DNA of 64,000 nt from Siphonodentalium dalli (GCA_032622095.1 CP136067.1:43503549-43567548); one strand, 5' to 3'. Positions 49,601-61,243 are shown, numbered from the stretch's first letter. The notes: generated from the letters alone by a model not told the origin. Made by a program: numbers and translations.

Positions 49601-51500
49601 TGGGTTTTAAGGGTATGGAAACAGCCCAACACCCACAGCACCCATGATAAAACCATACAGCACCCGTGCCTATGAAAACATATTTCTGAGTCAGCCATCT
49701 CTCAGACTATACCCATTCTGAAAATGATTCCACATTTCACTTTAGAATATATAGAGGCAATGGGAAAAGATGATTTGGGCACCTGAATGGCATTTTGGGC
49801 TCTGGTCAGGGGGGAATATTTGGTTTTTTTAATGGTTAAATTGGTATATTTAACTGGAATTGGGTCCTGTGACCCATTATAGGTATATACTTCTAGGTCT
49901 CCTAGTGTTTTTGGAAAGATCTGCATCATTATAAGAAGATATGCAAAAGTTTGGGCTCCTTAGTGGGTTTTAAGGGTATGGAGACAGCCCAGCACCCATG
50001 ACAATTCAAGTTAAATTGGTATATTTAACTTGAATTGGGCCATATGACCCATTATATGTATCTACTTCCAGCACTTTTGTTGTTTGTGGATAGGTATGCA
50101 TCTATGCAAATAGTTTGCACAAAGTTTGGGCTCCTCGGTGGGTTTTAAGGGTATGGAAACAGCCCAACACCCACAGCACCCATGATAAAACCATACAGCA
50201 CCCGTGCCTATGAAAACATATTTCTGAGTCAGCCATCTCTCAGACTATACCCATTCTGAAAATGATTCCACATTTCACTTTAGAATATATAGAGGCAATG
50301 GGAAAAGATGATTTGGGCACCTGAATGGTATTTTGGGCTCTGGTCAGGGGGGAATATTTGGTTTTTTTAATGGTTAAATTGGTATATTTAACTGGAATTG
50401 GGTCCTGTGACCCATTATAGGTATATACTTCTAGGTCTCCTAGTGTTTTTGGAAAGATCTGCATTATTATAAGAAGATATGCAAAAGTTTGGGCTCCTTA
50501 GTGGGTTTTAAGGGTATGGAGACAGCCCAGCACCCATGACAATTCAAGTTAAATTGGTATATTTAACTTGAATTGGGCCATATGACCCATTATATGTATC
50601 TACTTCCAGCACTTTTGTTGTTTGTGGATAGGTATGCATCTATGCAAATAGTTTGCACAAAGTTTGGGCTCCTCGGTGGGTTTTAAGGGTATGGAAACAG
50701 CCCAACACCCACAGCACCCATGATAAAACCATACAGCACCCGTGCCTATGAAAACATATTTCTGAGTCAGCCATCTCTCAGACTATACCCATTCTGAAAA
50801 TGATTCCACATTTCACTTTAGAATATATAGAGGCAATGGGAAAAGATGATTTGGGCACCTGAATGGCATTTTGGGCTCTGGTCAGGGGGAATTTTTGTTT
50901 TTTTTAATGGTTAAATTGGTATATTTAACTGGAATTGGGTCCTGTGGCCCATTATAGGTATATACTTCTAGGTCTCCTAGTGTTTTTGGAAAGATCTGCA
51001 TCATTGTAAGAAGATATGCAAAAGTTTGGGCTCCTTAGTGGGTTTTAAGGGTATGGAGACAGCCCAGCACCCATGACAATTCAAGTTAAATTGGTATATT
51101 TAACTTGAATTGGGCCATATGACCCATTATATGTATCTACTTCCAGCACTTTTGTTGTTTGTGGATAGGTATGCATCTATGCAAATAGTTTGCACAAAGT
51201 TTGGGCTCCTCGGTGGGTTTTAAGGGTATGGAAACAGCCCAACACCCACAGCACCCATGATAAAACCATACAGCACCCGTGCCTATGAAAACATATTTCT
51301 GAGTCAGCCATCTCTCAGACTATACCCATTCTGAAAATGATGCCACATTTCACTTTAGAATATATAGAGGCAATGGGAAAAGATGATTTGGGCACCTGAA
51401 TGGCATTTTGGGCTCTGGTCAGGGGGGAATATTTGGTTTTTTTTAATGGTTAAATTGGTATATTTAACTGGAATTGGGTCCTGTAATGGTATATACTTCT
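34600..51500. repeat. 538-bp tandem satellite array, ~32 units
   Basis: Landmarks such as ctatacccattctgaaaatg recur every 538 bp from 34,790 to 51,325. Exceptions are 547-bp units (after 41,243 and 45,556, due to a 9-bp insertion acaccca-like), one of 545 bp (48,619) and one of 364 bp (47,179-47,543). Units are about 97-100% alike. Each unit has two related halves. A part of about 363 bp runs from one gtttgggctcct to the next, and a 175-bp part repeats its gggtatggaaacagccca and ttaaattggtatatttaac sequences. Each also has a 36-nt stem-loop at the junction. A minus-strand frame of 74-75 codons is preserved in most units but looks like a by-product of homogenisation. There is no promoter or start evidence for a gene. 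Confidence 0.95.
35087..35122. repeat. Conserved stem-loop at satellite partial-duplication junction
   Basis: CAATTCAAGTTAAA pairs perfectly with TTTAACTTGAATTG across an 8-nt loop (ttggtata). The example given is from the first full unit; it recurs in nearly every 538-bp unit and at 51,620. The left arm is not present at the equivalent place in the other half of the unit, so the inverted nine bases (caattcaag) were added at the duplication junction. Confidence 0.8.
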
Positions 51501-53640
51501 AGGTCTCCTATTGTTTTTGGAAATATCTGCATCAGTATAAGAAGATTTGCAAAAGTTTGGGCTCCTTAGTGGGTTTTAAGGGTATGGAGACAGCCCAACA
51601 CCCACAGCACCCATGACAATTCAAGTTAAATTGGTATATTTAACTTGAATTGGGTCATATGACCCATTATAGGTATCTATTTCCAGCACTTTTATAGTTT
51701 TTGGATAGGTATGCAACTATGCATCTATACAAATGGTTTGCACAAAGTTTGGGCTCCACGGTGGGTTTTAAAGTTATGGAGACAGCCCAACACACACAGC
51801 TCCCATGAAAAAACCATACAGCACCCGTGCCTATGAAAACATATTTCTGAATCGGTGATCTCTCAGACTATACCCATTCTGAAAATTACTCTACAGTTGA
51901 CTTTTAGAATATATATAGGCAATGAGAAAAAAAATTATTTGAGCATATGAATGGGATTTTGGGCTTTGGTCAGGGGGGGGGCGAATATTTGGGTATTTTA
52001 AAAGTTAAATTGGTATATTTAACGTGAATTGTGACCCATTATAGATTTCTACTTCCTGTACTTTTAGTGTTTCATCTGTATAAGAATATGTGCAAAAGTT
52101 TGGGCTCCTCAGTGGGTTTTTAGGAGATGGTGACAGCCCAACACCCACGGCACCCATGATGAAACCATACAGCGGCTATGAAAACATATTTCTGGGTCAG
52201 TGTTCTCTCAGACTATACCTATTCTGAAAATTAATCCAGTTTACTTCAGAATATATGTAGGCAATGGTAAAACAATTCTTTGGGCACCTGAATGGTATTT
52301 TGGGCTCTGGTCAGGGGGAGGGGAATATATGGGTTTTTTAATAGTTAAGTTGGTATATTTAATTTGAATTGTGACCCATTATAGATATCAACTTCCAGTA
52401 CTTTTAGTGTTTTTGGAAATATATTTATCTGTTTAAGAAGATGTGCAAAAGTTTGGGCTCCTCAGTGGGTTTTAAGGGTGTGGTGACAGCCCAACACTCA
52501 CGGCACCCATGATGAAACCATACAGCACCCGTGCCTATAAAATCATTTTTCTGGGTCTCAGACTATGCCCATTCTGAAAATGATATATTTTGGCACCTGG
52601 AAGTTATTTTGGGCTCTGGTCAAGGGGAGTGGAATATTAGGAATTTTAATAGTCAAGTTGGTATATTTAACTTATATTGTGCCATTATTGATATCTACAT
52701 CCAGGGCTTTTAGTGTTATTGAATAGGTAAGCACCTATGTAAATGATTTCCCGTATTGGATTTAAGAGTATGGAGCCACCCCAACACCCACAGCACCAAT
52801 GGTAAACCATACAGCATCTGTGCCTATAGAATCATATTTTGGGGTCAGTGTTCAATCAGACAACACTCATTTATGAAACATGATTCCACATATGACTTTA
52901 GAGTATAGGCAGGCGATCAACAGAAAATATTTTGTTACCTGGAAGGGAATTTGGGCGAGGGGAGAGGAATATTTGTGTTTTTAATAGCCATATTGGTATT
53001 TTAGGCTTAGGAATCAGTCCAACACCCATACCACCCATGATAAAACATATGGCACTGGTACCTATAAAATAATATTTTGGGGTCAGTGTTATCTCAGACA
53101 CCGAAAATAAATTTATTTGGGCACCTGGAAGGGATTTTGGGCTGAGGGGGAGGTGAATATTTGTGTTTAATAGTCAAATGGATAATTTTAACTTGAATTG
53201 GGCCCAGTAACCCATTTAATGTTTGGGCACGTTGAAGGGATTTTGGGCTCAGGTGAGGTGAATATTTGTGTTTAAAGTCGATTGGGTATTTTTTAACTTG
53301 AATTGGGCCCAGTACCCATTAATTTGTTAATGGATAGATCTGCATCTGCATAAAATATTTACTGAAGTTTGAGCTCCTGGTTGGGATTGAAGGGCACGGA
53401 GCTGGCCCAACACCTGCAGCACCCATGATAAATTCCAATGGACCATGCAACACCTGTGATTATGAAATAATATTTTGGGGTCAGTCTCAGACTCTACTCA
53501 TTCTGAAAATGATTCCACATTTGACTTTAGAATATAGGCAGGCACTGAACAAAACAATTTGGCCACATGAAAGGGATTTTGGTCTCAGTGGGGAGGTGAA
53601 TATTTGTTTGTTCATGGTCTAATTGGTATTATTAAATTGC
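51500..53640. repeat. Degenerate right edge of satellite, ~350-bp monomers
   Basis: The landmark ccaacacccac recurs at about 51,787, 52,138, 52,491, 52,781, 53,010 and 53,409 (spacings about 351, 353, 290, 229 and 399). The stem-loop and the 175-bp partial duplicate are absent beyond about 51,660, so these are older monomers of about 350 bp, decaying with distance from the array. Internal deletions explain the shorter spacings. Confidence 0.85.
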
Positions 53641-53721
53641 ATTTGATGAGCGAAATAAGCTCATATCAATATAGGCTCTGTGTGGAGATAAACGTCCAAT
53701 ATGGGACCATGATTTCCATAC

Positions 53722-54243
53722 AAATAAGCACGCAACGGTCTTATTTTAATGAGCGAAATAAGTCCCTATTGGTATTATTTAATCACAATATACGCTCTAT
53801 ATGGACTTAAAATTCAGTTTTTAAAACAGTCGAATATGGGACTATCTCCGGACGCAAAAGGCCCATATTGGTATTATTAAATCTACCGTTTTTGATCGTA
53901 ACATATCCTCACAAAAATAGGTTCATAGTGGAAATAAATATCAACATATGATTCAATAGACTTATTTGATTCAGAAATAAGCCCACAGTGAGTTTATAGC
54001 CATTACGCCATTGAATCACGAGGGTCGCATATATAAAACATAAAGAGTGTGCATCTGATATTGGTCATGTCGATGAAAAAAGCTAGATTAATAATAATAA
54101 TATGGGTTTATTTCGTACGAAAATAGTCCCATATTGGACTGTTTAAAAAAACCGCGTTTTAGGTCCATATATAAAGCTTATATTAAATAACGCCAATATG
54201 AGCTTATTTCGCACATTAAAATAAAACCGTTATGTGCTTATTT
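53722..54243. mobile_element. MITE family F1, copy 1 (~170-bp TIRs)
   Basis: Left arm (cttattttaatgagcgaaat, then ggtattatttaatcacaata, aaaacagtcgaatatggga) is mirrored by the right arm (tcccatattggactgttt, then aaataacgccaatatgagc, cgcacattaaaataa). The arms are about 170-180 bp of a 520-bp element. The central part reads acagtgagtttatagccatt and aaaagctagatta. Two more copies lie at 60,157-60,705 and 61,244-61,725. No coding frame; the transposase partner is not in this window. Confidence 0.8.
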
Positions 54244-54470
54244 TCACGAGGATGAAATGTACATGGAAAGTCTTGTGTTGGTTTATTCGTGTTATTTTTC
54301 AGCCTGTTCTTGAGAAAATAAGCCCATAATCTGATTCTGAAATAAGCACATATTAAGCTTAAACCCTTATTCCGTTGATTGGCGCGAGCCACAGTGAGAA
54401 CACCGTACAAAGAGCGTAGCTTTGGTAAGTCGTGTTGATGGAAAAAGGTTAGATTAAATAATGCCAATAT
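54244..54470. repeat. Hairpin module between foldback elements
   Basis: gtgcttattttcacgagga at the start is mirrored by ttgagaaaataagccc near 54,310, and words such as ggaaagtcttgtgttggttt recur at 60,020-60,050, 60,705-60,735 and 61,060-61,090. It appears to be a separate small hairpin element that repeatedly sits beside family F1. Confidence 0.55.
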
Positions 54471-54876
54471 GGGCTTATTTCGTATGTAAATAGTCCCATA
54501 TTGTACTGTTTTAAACAGCCTGTTCCCAAAAAAAAACGGGCACATTATCTGTTTATAATAAATATTTTTTTAGGTAGATAATCTGCTTAGAATCGCCTCA
54601 TTTTGAGTCGATAATGTGCTAAAAATGAGAGCATAGTCACATTATCGACTGACAATGAGTCGATTGTAAACAGATTGTGTGCGGAAAATGACACAAATAA
54701 GCCAACTTACGACTTTCAAGTGTAAGCTCTTTAACATGTGTTTTCAATGTGGCCCGCGCCATAGAACCAGATAACGATATGATCTATTATCTGCTTATTT
54801 CACAATTAAATAATCATATTATGTACTTATTTCACATTATGGGCCGATTATGTGCGTATTTGCGCGAGGATATGTT
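54470..54876. mobile_element. Hairpin element family F2, copy 1
   Basis: Contains gataatctgcttagaatcg and tgagtcgataatgtgct, mirrored by cattatcgactgacaatgag and gtaaacagattgtgtgcg, then the shared tail gtaagctctttaacatgtgt, ggcccgcgccat and gtgcgtatttgcgcgaggat. The same order of words recurs at 55,930-56,096, 56,820-57,172 and 59,325-59,722. Confidence 0.7.
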
Positions 54877-55929
54877 GTGACACGAGCTCCATGAATTCCG
54901 TTCCCAGTTCCCAGTTCCCTATTCTCCTAAAATTGCACTTTTCGTTTACTAAATCGGCTGCGTAGCCAGTCATGGAGACCACCCGGGAATCCTTGTATTT
55001 TCGTGCGGTGCCACACAGCGGGGATCTATATGAAAGGGACGCGACCATGCAGCCCCTTCCAAATTTTCGAAAATTGGGCTGAAGTCGTGCATGGGGTGTC
55101 AAAATAGCACTTTTCGTTACTAAATCGGCTGCGTAGCCAGAGTCATGGTGTCCACCCGGGAATCCTTGTATTTTTGTGCGGTGCCACCCAGCAGGCATCT
55201 ATAGAAAAGGGACGCGACCATGCAGCCCCTTCCAAATTTTCGAAAATCGGGCTGAAGGCGTGCATGGGGTGTCAAAATAGCACTTTTCGTTACTAAATCG
55301 GCTGCGTAGCCAGAACCATGGCGGCCACCCGGGAATCCTTGCATTTTCGTGCGGTGCCACCCAGCGGGCATCTATTGGACAGGGACGCGGCCATCTAGCC
55401 CCTTCCAATTTTTCGAAAATTGGGCTGAAGTCGTCGCATGTAGCTAAACATAGCACGCTTTGTTACTAAATCGGCTGCGTAGCCAGAACCATGGCGGCTA
55501 CCCGGGAATTCTTTCATTTTCGTGCGGTGCCACCCAGCGGGCATCTTTATGACAGGGACGCGGCCATATAGCCTCTTCCAATTTTTTGAAAATTGGGCTG
55601 AAGTCGTGCATGGAGTTAATTTTTTTTTACTTTTTGTTACTAAATCAGCTGCGTAGACAGAACCATGGCGGCCACTCGGGAATCCTTGTATTTTCGTGCG
55701 GTGCCACCCAGTAGACATCTATTGGACAGGGACGAGACCTTATAGGCCTTTTCAATTTTTCGAAAATTGGGTTGAAGTCGTGCATGGAGCTCCAAATCGC
55801 ACCTTTCGTTGCTAAATCGCCCGCGTAGGCATAACCGTAGCAGACACGTGGCTATCCTTGCGGAATCTTCTTGTGCCACCACTATTACATCTAAAAATCA
55901 CAAACTAGGTCACATAAACTTGTCCAAAA

Positions 55930-56096
55930 TAGGTAATTTTTCGTTAGTCGATAATGTACTGAAAAGGAGACCCTATTAGTCACAATATCGACTCATATAG
56001 AGGCGATTCTAAGCAGATTATGTGCGAACAATGACAAGAAATAAGCTAATTGGAATTATAGGTCGAATATGTGCGTATTTGTGCGAGGATATGTTG
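55930..56096. mobile_element. Hairpin element family F2, copy 2 (inside foldback)
   Basis: Partial copy with ttagtcgataatgtactgaa, mirrored by acaatatcgactcatatag and gaggcgattctaagcagatt. It interrupts the 183-bp unit series between the units at 55,814 and 56,098. Confidence 0.65.
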
Positions 56097-56819
56097 CTAA
56101 ATCGCCTGCGTTGGCATAACCATAGCAGCCACTGGGCTATCCTTGTGGATTCTTCTTTGGCCACCACTAGTCCATCTAGAAATCACAAACTGGTTCACAT
56201 ATGCCTGTCCAGCTGTTAATAAATTGGGTGTAAGTCGTGCATCGGATGAAAATAATGAAAAAAATGTCATTTTTCGTTGCAAATCGTCTGCGTAGGCATA
56301 TCCATAGCAGCCACGGGGCTCTCGTTGTGGATTCTTCTTATGCCACCACTAGTCCATCGAGAGATCACAAACTGGTTCACATACGCCTGTCCAGCTGTTC
56401 AAAAATTGGGCGTAAGTCGTGCGTGGGGTCAAAATAATGAAACAAAGTTCATTTTTCGTTGCTAAATCGCCTGCGTAGGCATAACCATAGCAGTCACGAG
56501 ACTATCCGTGTGGATTTTTCTTCTGCCACCACCAGTCCATCTAGAAATCACAAATCAATTAACATGCTCCCGTCCAGCTGTTCACAAATTGAGCGTAAGT
56601 CGTGCGTGGGGTTAAAATAATGAAAAAAAAAAAAAAAATCGTTGCTAAATCGCCTGCGTAGGCATAACCATAGACGCTACGGGGCTATCCTTGTGGATTC
56701 TTCTTGTGCCGCTACAAGTCCATCTAGAAATCACAAAATATGTCATATAAACTTGTCCAGCTGTTCAACAGTTGGGCGTAAATCGTGCGTGGGGTAAAAA
56801 TATGACATTTTTCGTTGCT

Positions 56820-57172
56820 TAATCCTGAAAACCAGCACATTATTTGCTGAGAAGAAACAATAATTTAGGTAGATAATCTGCTTAGAATCGCCTCATTTTG
56901 AGTCGACAATGTGCTGAAAATGAGTTCCTATTAGTCAAATTATCGACTCATATAGAGGCGATTCTAAGTAAATTATGTGCTGACAATGACAAAAATAATA
57001 ACCAAACTTTTCAGGTGTACGCTCATTAGCATGTATTTTCACTGTGGCACGCGCCAAAACACGAAATGACGACTATGACCCCATTATCTGCTTATTTCAT
57101 AACCAAATAATCACTTTAAGTACCTAATTAAAATTTAGGTCGGTTTTGTGCGTATTCGTGCGAGGATATGTT
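56820..57172. mobile_element. Hairpin element family F2, copy 3 (inside foldback)
   Basis: Fuller copy with gataatctgcttagaatcg and tgagtcgacaatgtgctgaa mirrored by aaattatcgactcatatag and gcgattctaagtaaattatg, then the common tail (caggtgtacgctcattagca; tgtggcacgcgcc; gtgcgaggatatgtt). It separates the units at 56,647 and 57,175. Confidence 0.7.
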
Positions 57173-58289
57173 ACTAAATCGCCTGCGTTGGTATAACCAT
57201 AGCAGCCACGGGGCTACCCTTGTGGATTCTTCTTATACCACAATTAGTCCATCTATAAATCACAAACTAGTTCACATACGCCTGTCCAGCTGTTCAAAAA
57301 TTGGGCGTAAGTCGTGCGTGGGGTCAAAATAATGAAAAAAAAGATAATTTTTCGTTGCTAAATCGCCTGCGTAGGCATACACATAGCAGCCACGTGGGTA
57401 TCCTTGTGGATGCTTCTTATGCCACCACTAGTCCATCTAAAAATCACAAACATAGTCACATAAGCCTGTCCAGTTGTTCAAAAATTGGGCGTAAGTCGTG
57501 CGTGGGGTCAAAATAATGAAAAAAAATCATTTCTCATTGCTAAATCGCCTGCGTAGGCATAACCGTAGCTGCCACGAGTCTATCCTTTTGGAATCTTCTT
57601 GTGCCACCAATAGTGCATCGAAACATCACAAACTAGGTCCCATAAAATGCAAGGAATTCCAGGGTGGCCGCCATGGTTCTGGCTACGCAGCCGATTTAGC
57701 AACAAAAAAATGCAATTTTTAGCTCCATGCATGCACGACTTCAGCCCAATTTTCAAAAAAGTGGAAGGACTATATGGCCGCGCCCCTGTCCTATAGATGC
57801 GCGCTGGGTGGCACCGCACAAAAATACAAGGATTCCCGGGTGGTCGCCATGGTTCTGGCTACGCAGCCGATTTATTAACAAAAAGTGCGATTTTGAGCTC
57901 CATGCACGACTTTAGCCCAATCTTCGAAACATTGGAAGGGGCTATATGGTCGCGTCCCTGTCCTATAGATGACAACTGGGTGGCACCGCACGAAAATACA
58001 AGGATTCCCGTGTGGCCATCATGACTGTCTACGCAGCCGATTTAGTAACTAAAAGTGCTATTTTGACACCCCATGCACGACTTCAGCCCGATTTTAGAAA
58101 ATTTGGAAGGGGCTGCATGGTCGCGTCCCTTTCCTATAGATGCCAGCTGTGTGGCACCGCACGAAAATACAAGGATTCCCGGGTGGCCACCATGACTCTG
58201 GCTACGCATCCGATTTAGTAACGAAAAGTGCAATTTTAGGGGAACTGGGAACTGGGAACGGAATTCATGGAGCTTGTGACAGGACATAT

Positions 58290-59320
58290 CACGCTCTTTA
58301 CTTGTGCCAGTCTATGCTGGGCGCAAGCAATGTTTTCGGTCAGGATCTCTGTTTATCTGTTTATTTGTCTGTCCTTCCACGAATATGTTACGTCATACCG
58401 GAAGTACAGAATGTAAAGAATGCACATGCGCTAATATGAAATGATGGCACCAATTGTAATTTAAATCCACATTTATACTAAATTTGCATTGTTATCTCGT
58501 TTTATTTTGGTAATAAATCGTTCATAAAAGAACAAAATTGAAAGATTGCTTTCTTTGAAACTCGGAAAATTATTTGAGATCGAGTCTAAAAGATGCGTGC
58601 GGAATCGTTTTTTTTTCTCGCATAGAAAATGATGTGCGAACAAATTTCTGGAAACTTTCTTCGACGTTCAAAACATTTCCGAAAGACGCAGGTGCATATA
58701 AACCATGTCCGGCCAAACGATCGAGCGCATGGTTCTAGACAAAATTGTACTGAAACATATGTTGAAACATGGATTATTAAAGCGCCTTATTAATTAACTG
58801 GGAAAACAAGCTTTCTCATTCTCAAAGCAATTGGCATTTTGATGATATGTTCCCGAAGACCGTAGATCAGTCGCTATAAGGGCATGTTCACATTGACACA
58901 TTGATAATCAAAGACTAACCAATGATCGCGTAATGTAACCCAATTGGTATATAATATATAGCATCAGCGGCAACCAATCGTATTCACACCCTTCATATGA
59001 GCGATGTCTATATTGTTCTATAAATATGTCAAACAACTCTTACGTCATTACTAAGACCATAATTAGTGTAATAGATCAACTGGAGATAACAGAGATATTC
59101 AGTCCGTACACACAAATATTTCAGCGATGGATGAACTGAAATTTGATATCTAGATTCTCTATCGATCTCTCAAAAGAGGGCACAGCACCCGTGGTTCAAA
59201 CTGCTGTTGGCAAGATATCACAAAACATGCCATATGTGTGATGGGTGCATTCTAGTGCAAATGTGTTTTACTACGGTTCGCGTCATTCAACTGAATAGCG
59301 GGTATAAGCTCACTAGGCTT
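58290..59320. other. Unrecognised stretch between foldback elements
   Basis: No gene or repeat recognised. It is about 1 kb of apparently unique AT-rich DNA between the 3.4-kb foldback and the fourth F2 copy. Confidence 0.45.
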
Positions 59321-59324
59321 ATTT

Positions 59325-59722
59325 TGTATGTAAATAGTCCCATATTGTTCTGTTTTAAACAGCCTGTTCTCCCTAAAATCCGCACATTACCTGCTTATAA
59401 TAAAGCTTTTTAGGTATATAATCTGCTTAGAATCGCCTCATATTAAGTCGGTAATGTGCTGAAAATTAGAACATTTTAGTCATAATATCGACTCATAATG
59501 AGGCTATTCTAAGCAGATTATATGTGGACAATGAAACAAATAAGCGAATCCATGGCTTTTCAGGTGTACGCTCTTTAATATGTGTTTTCACTGTGGCCCG
59601 CGCCATAATACGAAATCACGGCTATGACTCCAGTATATGCTTATTTGAGAATCAAATAATCACAATACGTAACTATTTCACATTATAGGTCGATTATGTG
59701 CGTATTTATGGGAGGATATGTT
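59325..59722. mobile_element. Hairpin element family F2, copy 4
   Basis: Complete copy: tcccatattgttctgttt and cagcctgttctcc, then taatctgcttagaatcgcct and its mirror aggctattctaagcagatta, then tgtacgctctttaatatgtg, cactgtggcccgcgccata and gtgcgtatttatgggaggat. It is 59-93% recognisable against the other copies by eye only. Confidence 0.65.
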
Positions 59723-59812
59723 AGTTTTAAACACCGTGTTTTATGTCAATATAGAGCTTATATATATTGCGATTAAATAAGCCAACATTAGCTTATATGA
59801 ATAAAATTAAGT

Positions 59813-60010
59813 GCTTATTTTCAAGAAAAAAGCATGACCTCTGCATGGTAAATGTTGAGTTGTTTAATCGTCTTGTTTTCCAGCCTAGCTGTTCTCGTGA
59901 AAATAAGCACAACACGGGCCAATATCATATTGGTATGTGCTTATTTTCACGAGACCAAGCACAACACGGGCCAATATCATATTGGTATGTGCTTATTTTC
60001 ACGAGACCAG
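59813..60010. repeat. Hairpin module with 52-bp tandem duplication
   Basis: gtgcttattttcaagaa (59,813) is mirrored by ttctcgtgaaaataagcac (to 59,910). From 59,907 a 52-bp unit (start gcacaacacgggccaatatc; contains the palindrome CAATATCATATTG-like core) is repeated exactly once more from 59,959, each ending acgagacca. Confidence 0.75.
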
Positions 60011-60156
60011 GCTGACATCTGCATGGTAAGTCTTGGGTTGGTTTATTTGTGTTATTTTCAACACGAATTGCTAAAATAAGCATAAGGCGGGCTTATCGCA
60101 TATTGAAATATCCCAAGCATATATTTAGTGTTCAATTAATGACAATATGCAGTCTG

Positions 60157-60705
60157 TTCTCGTAAAAATAAGCTCATAACGGGCTTATTTTAATGAGCGA
60201 AATAAGCTCATACTGGCATCATTTAACCTCAATATACCTGAACTTTTTATATAATGACCTAAACACGGTTTTTAAAACAGTCAAATATTGGACTATTTTT
60301 ACACGGAATAAGCCTATCTTTGGTATTATTTAATCTACTTTTTTTTCTTCGCAACACATCCTCATGTAATTAGGTTCATAATGGACCTAAATATTCACAC
60401 TGTTCATATGGACTTATTTGATTCTAAAATAAGCCCACGGTGAGGTTATCTCTATCATTCCTTTGAATGGCGCGGGCCACAGTTAACACGCATTATAAGG
60501 AGCGTGAATCTAGTAGGTCGTGTCGATGAAAAAAGGTAGATTAAATAATGCCAATATGGGCTTACTTCGTATGAAAATAATCCCATATTGGATTGTTTTA
60601 AAAAAAACCCGTTTTAGGTCCATATAGAACGTATATTGCGGTTAAATAATGCCAAAATGAGCTTATTTCGCTCAGCAAAAAAATCCCGTTATGAGCTGAT
60701 AGCTA
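60157..60705. mobile_element. MITE family F1, copy 2
   Basis: Left arm taacgggcttattttaatga and gcgaaataagctcatactgg is mirrored by aaaatgagcttatttcgctc and caaaaaaatcccgttatgag. The inner words aaaacagtcaaatattggac and tcccatattggattgtttt also pair. The centre has gtgaggttatctctatcatt and the motif tataaggagcgtgaatc. Confidence 0.75.
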
Positions 60706-61243
60706 CATGGTAAGTCTTGATTTGGTTTATTTGTGTTGTTTTGCACAACACGAATTGCAAAAATAAGCACAAAACAGGCTTCTCGCATATTCAAATATCC
60801 CATATAGGGCTGTTTTAATAACTATAGTTTAAGCACATATAGAGCGTATAGTGTTTTCGAATAATGTCAATATGCAGTGATACTGTACCCATGTATATGG
60901 TGCACATACCCAAATATACCGTGGTATCTACAAAAGTATACCCTCATACCCACATCTATAAGCGTTTTGTGTCCATATATAGCGTATATTGCGGTTAAAT
61001 AATGCCAATATAAGCTTATTTCGCTCAAAATGTTCTTATTTTCACAAGAACAATCTGTATGGTAAGTCTTGAGATGGTTGATTCGTGTTTGTTTTCCACT
61101 CTATTGTCATGAAACTAAACACAATATGGGCTTATCTCATATTCAAATATCCAATATACACAAAAAAGAGCTGTTTTAATAGCCAGCGTTAGGCCCACAT
61201 GGAGCGTTTTTGAGTTTTCAAATAATGTCAATTTGTAGCCTGT
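60706..61243. repeat. Diverged hairpin modules between F1 copies
   Basis: Two or more rearranged copies of the tacatggtaagtcttga / cttgagatggttgattcgtg module, plus cttatctcatattcaaatat and gtgttttcgaataatgtcaa words. A short non-repeat insertion (60,895-60,965) contains tacccatgtatatggtgcac-like pairs. Confidence 0.5.

Larger units (their letters stand above)
54877..58280. mobile_element. 3.4-kb composite foldback element
   Basis: The terminal segments gagctccatgaattccgttc (54,884) and its mirror gaacggaattcatggagc (to about 58,274) continue inward as inverted arms. The left arm is six units of about 173 bp (AAATCGG landmarks at 54,951, 55,122, 55,295, 55,468, 55,642, 55,814). The right arm is about 3.7 units in the opposite direction (CCGATTT at 57,691, 57,867, 58,037, 58,210). 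The middle holds seven diverged units of about 183 bp (56,098 to 57,542) in left-arm orientation, interrupted by two F2 hairpins. Orientation flips at about 57,645. Elements with tandem-repeat arms are known as foldback (FB/Galileo-type) transposons; no transposase is present here. Frames such as GWHRTKIQGFPGG repeat because of the units, and 173 is not a multiple of three. Confidence 0.8.

Noticed and set aside
34787-50464. 75-residue repeated peptide as a multigene family
   Set aside because: The frame lies inside a noncoding satellite, changes with unit indels, has no start context or recognised domain, and its conservation is explained by array homogenisation.
54848-58439. Repeated GWHRTKIQGFPGG peptides as a tandem-domain protein
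   Set aside because: Units are about 173 bp, not a multiple of three, so the frame is lost at each unit, and the same peptide appears on opposite strands in the two arms.
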